Assembly: GCA_963764365.1 (NCBI GenBank)
Contig: CAVXSI010000009.1
Span: forward strand, 1-33,234
Length of the DNA stretch: 33,234 nucleotides
DNA from: VRUE01 sp963764365
GTDB taxonomy: Bacteria > Actinomycetota > Thermoleophilia > Solirubrobacterales > 70-9
Direction: 5' to 3'
The notes under the pieces were generated by a model. The model was not told the DNA's origin. It did no database searches and saw only the letters and a program-made list of their open reading frames with translations. Positions 33,055-33,234 of this stretch are shown here, one piece after another; positions within the stretch are counted from its first letter, which is position 1, and each line of letters starts with the position of its first letter. The position numbers and the translations under genes were made by a program.

Positions 33055-33192
33055 TTGGTGCGACAGACTCGGATGCACGAAGGCAGTCCGGTCAAATGGC
33101 CTGCTCCCTGGGGGTGTCGATGCCTGAAGTTGAAAAGGCGACGAGATCTGCCTCAGAGCCAGATTCCGCTCTACAAGGCGCCTACACTTGAG

Positions 33193-33234
33193 CGCGCCCG
33201 ACAGGATTCGAACCTGTGACCTTCGGTTTCGTAG
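33193..33234 (-). tRNA. tRNA-Arg(ACG), 3' portion only
   Basis: The last 42 bases, read on the minus strand, give the anticodon loop CTACGAA (anticodon ACG at 33230-33232), the 3' anticodon stem ACCGA, a five-base variable loop, a T arm with the TTCGAAT loop and paired ACAGG/CCTGT, the acceptor strand CGGGCGC (33200-33194) and discriminator G. CCA is not encoded. The 5' half is outside the window. The anticodon fits the loop of standard bacterial tRNA-Arg(ACG). Confidence 0.88.

Noticed and set aside
33120..33192. Possible integration site or island boundary beside tRNA-Arg
   Set aside because: No repeat of the tRNA 3' end and no integrase is present in the window. The nearby toxin-antitoxin pair alone is not enough.

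Overview
The window is a GC-rich (roughly 70%), densely packed stretch of bacterial chromosome. Several features suggest a high-GC actinobacterium, most plausibly of the Solirubrobacterales/Thermoleophilia type: the codon use, the short form of 6-phosphogluconate dehydrogenase, the Ser/Thr kinase with a C-terminal beta-propeller, the FHA protein, and many genes that appear to be transcribed without a leader. The taxonomic placement is inference from gene content and style, not from a marker gene.

Positions 1-14000 form a pentose-phosphate region. On the minus strand, in order of transcription, are an FHA-HTH protein, a secreted TolB-like propeller protein, a Ser/Thr kinase with a propeller, transketolase, transaldolase and glucose-6-phosphate isomerase; the last runs off the window. 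On the plus strand is rpiA. Further on, 6-phosphogluconate dehydrogenase and 6-phosphogluconolactonase (minus) diverge from zwf (plus). Oxidative and non-oxidative branches are thus nearly complete here; only ribulose-phosphate epimerase is missing. The block is interrupted at 8868-10703 by a tiny ORF, a TetR regulator and a two-gene cassette ending in a nucleotidyltransferase that resembles a toxin-antitoxin pair.

Positions 14000-22700 hold an FTR1-type iron permease with a candidate iron-repressor box at its start, and recQ. They are followed by a surface-carbohydrate-like group: two paralogous GT39-like membrane glycosyltransferases flanking a secreted GH26-like hydrolase, then a membrane-anchored PQQ-type propeller protein and an SRPBCC protein. 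One glycosyltransferase carries an in-frame 164-bp palindromic insertion bounded by CTAG duplications.

Positions 22686-33234 hold two EmrB/QacA-type MFS exporters (one broken by a frameshift), a small divergent membrane ORF, an MBL-fold hydrolase, a secreted Vps62-like membrane protein, a metallophosphoesterase, a TetR-like protein lacking its DNA-binding domain, a DUF4337 protein, a SAM methyltransferase, a VapBC-type toxin-antitoxin pair and the 3' part of tRNA-Arg(ACG).

Two themes cut across the window. First, at least thirteen genes have a TANNNT hexamer (TATAAC at the kinase) 6-9 nt before the start codon and no Shine-Dalgarno, which points to leaderless mRNAs; the same rule places the transketolase start at an ATC codon. 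Second, three of these promoters sit inside a perfect inverted repeat that ends at or next to the start codon, a compact operator design. No CRISPR array, rRNA or complete insertion sequence was seen, and no gene-free stretch exceeds 300 bases.
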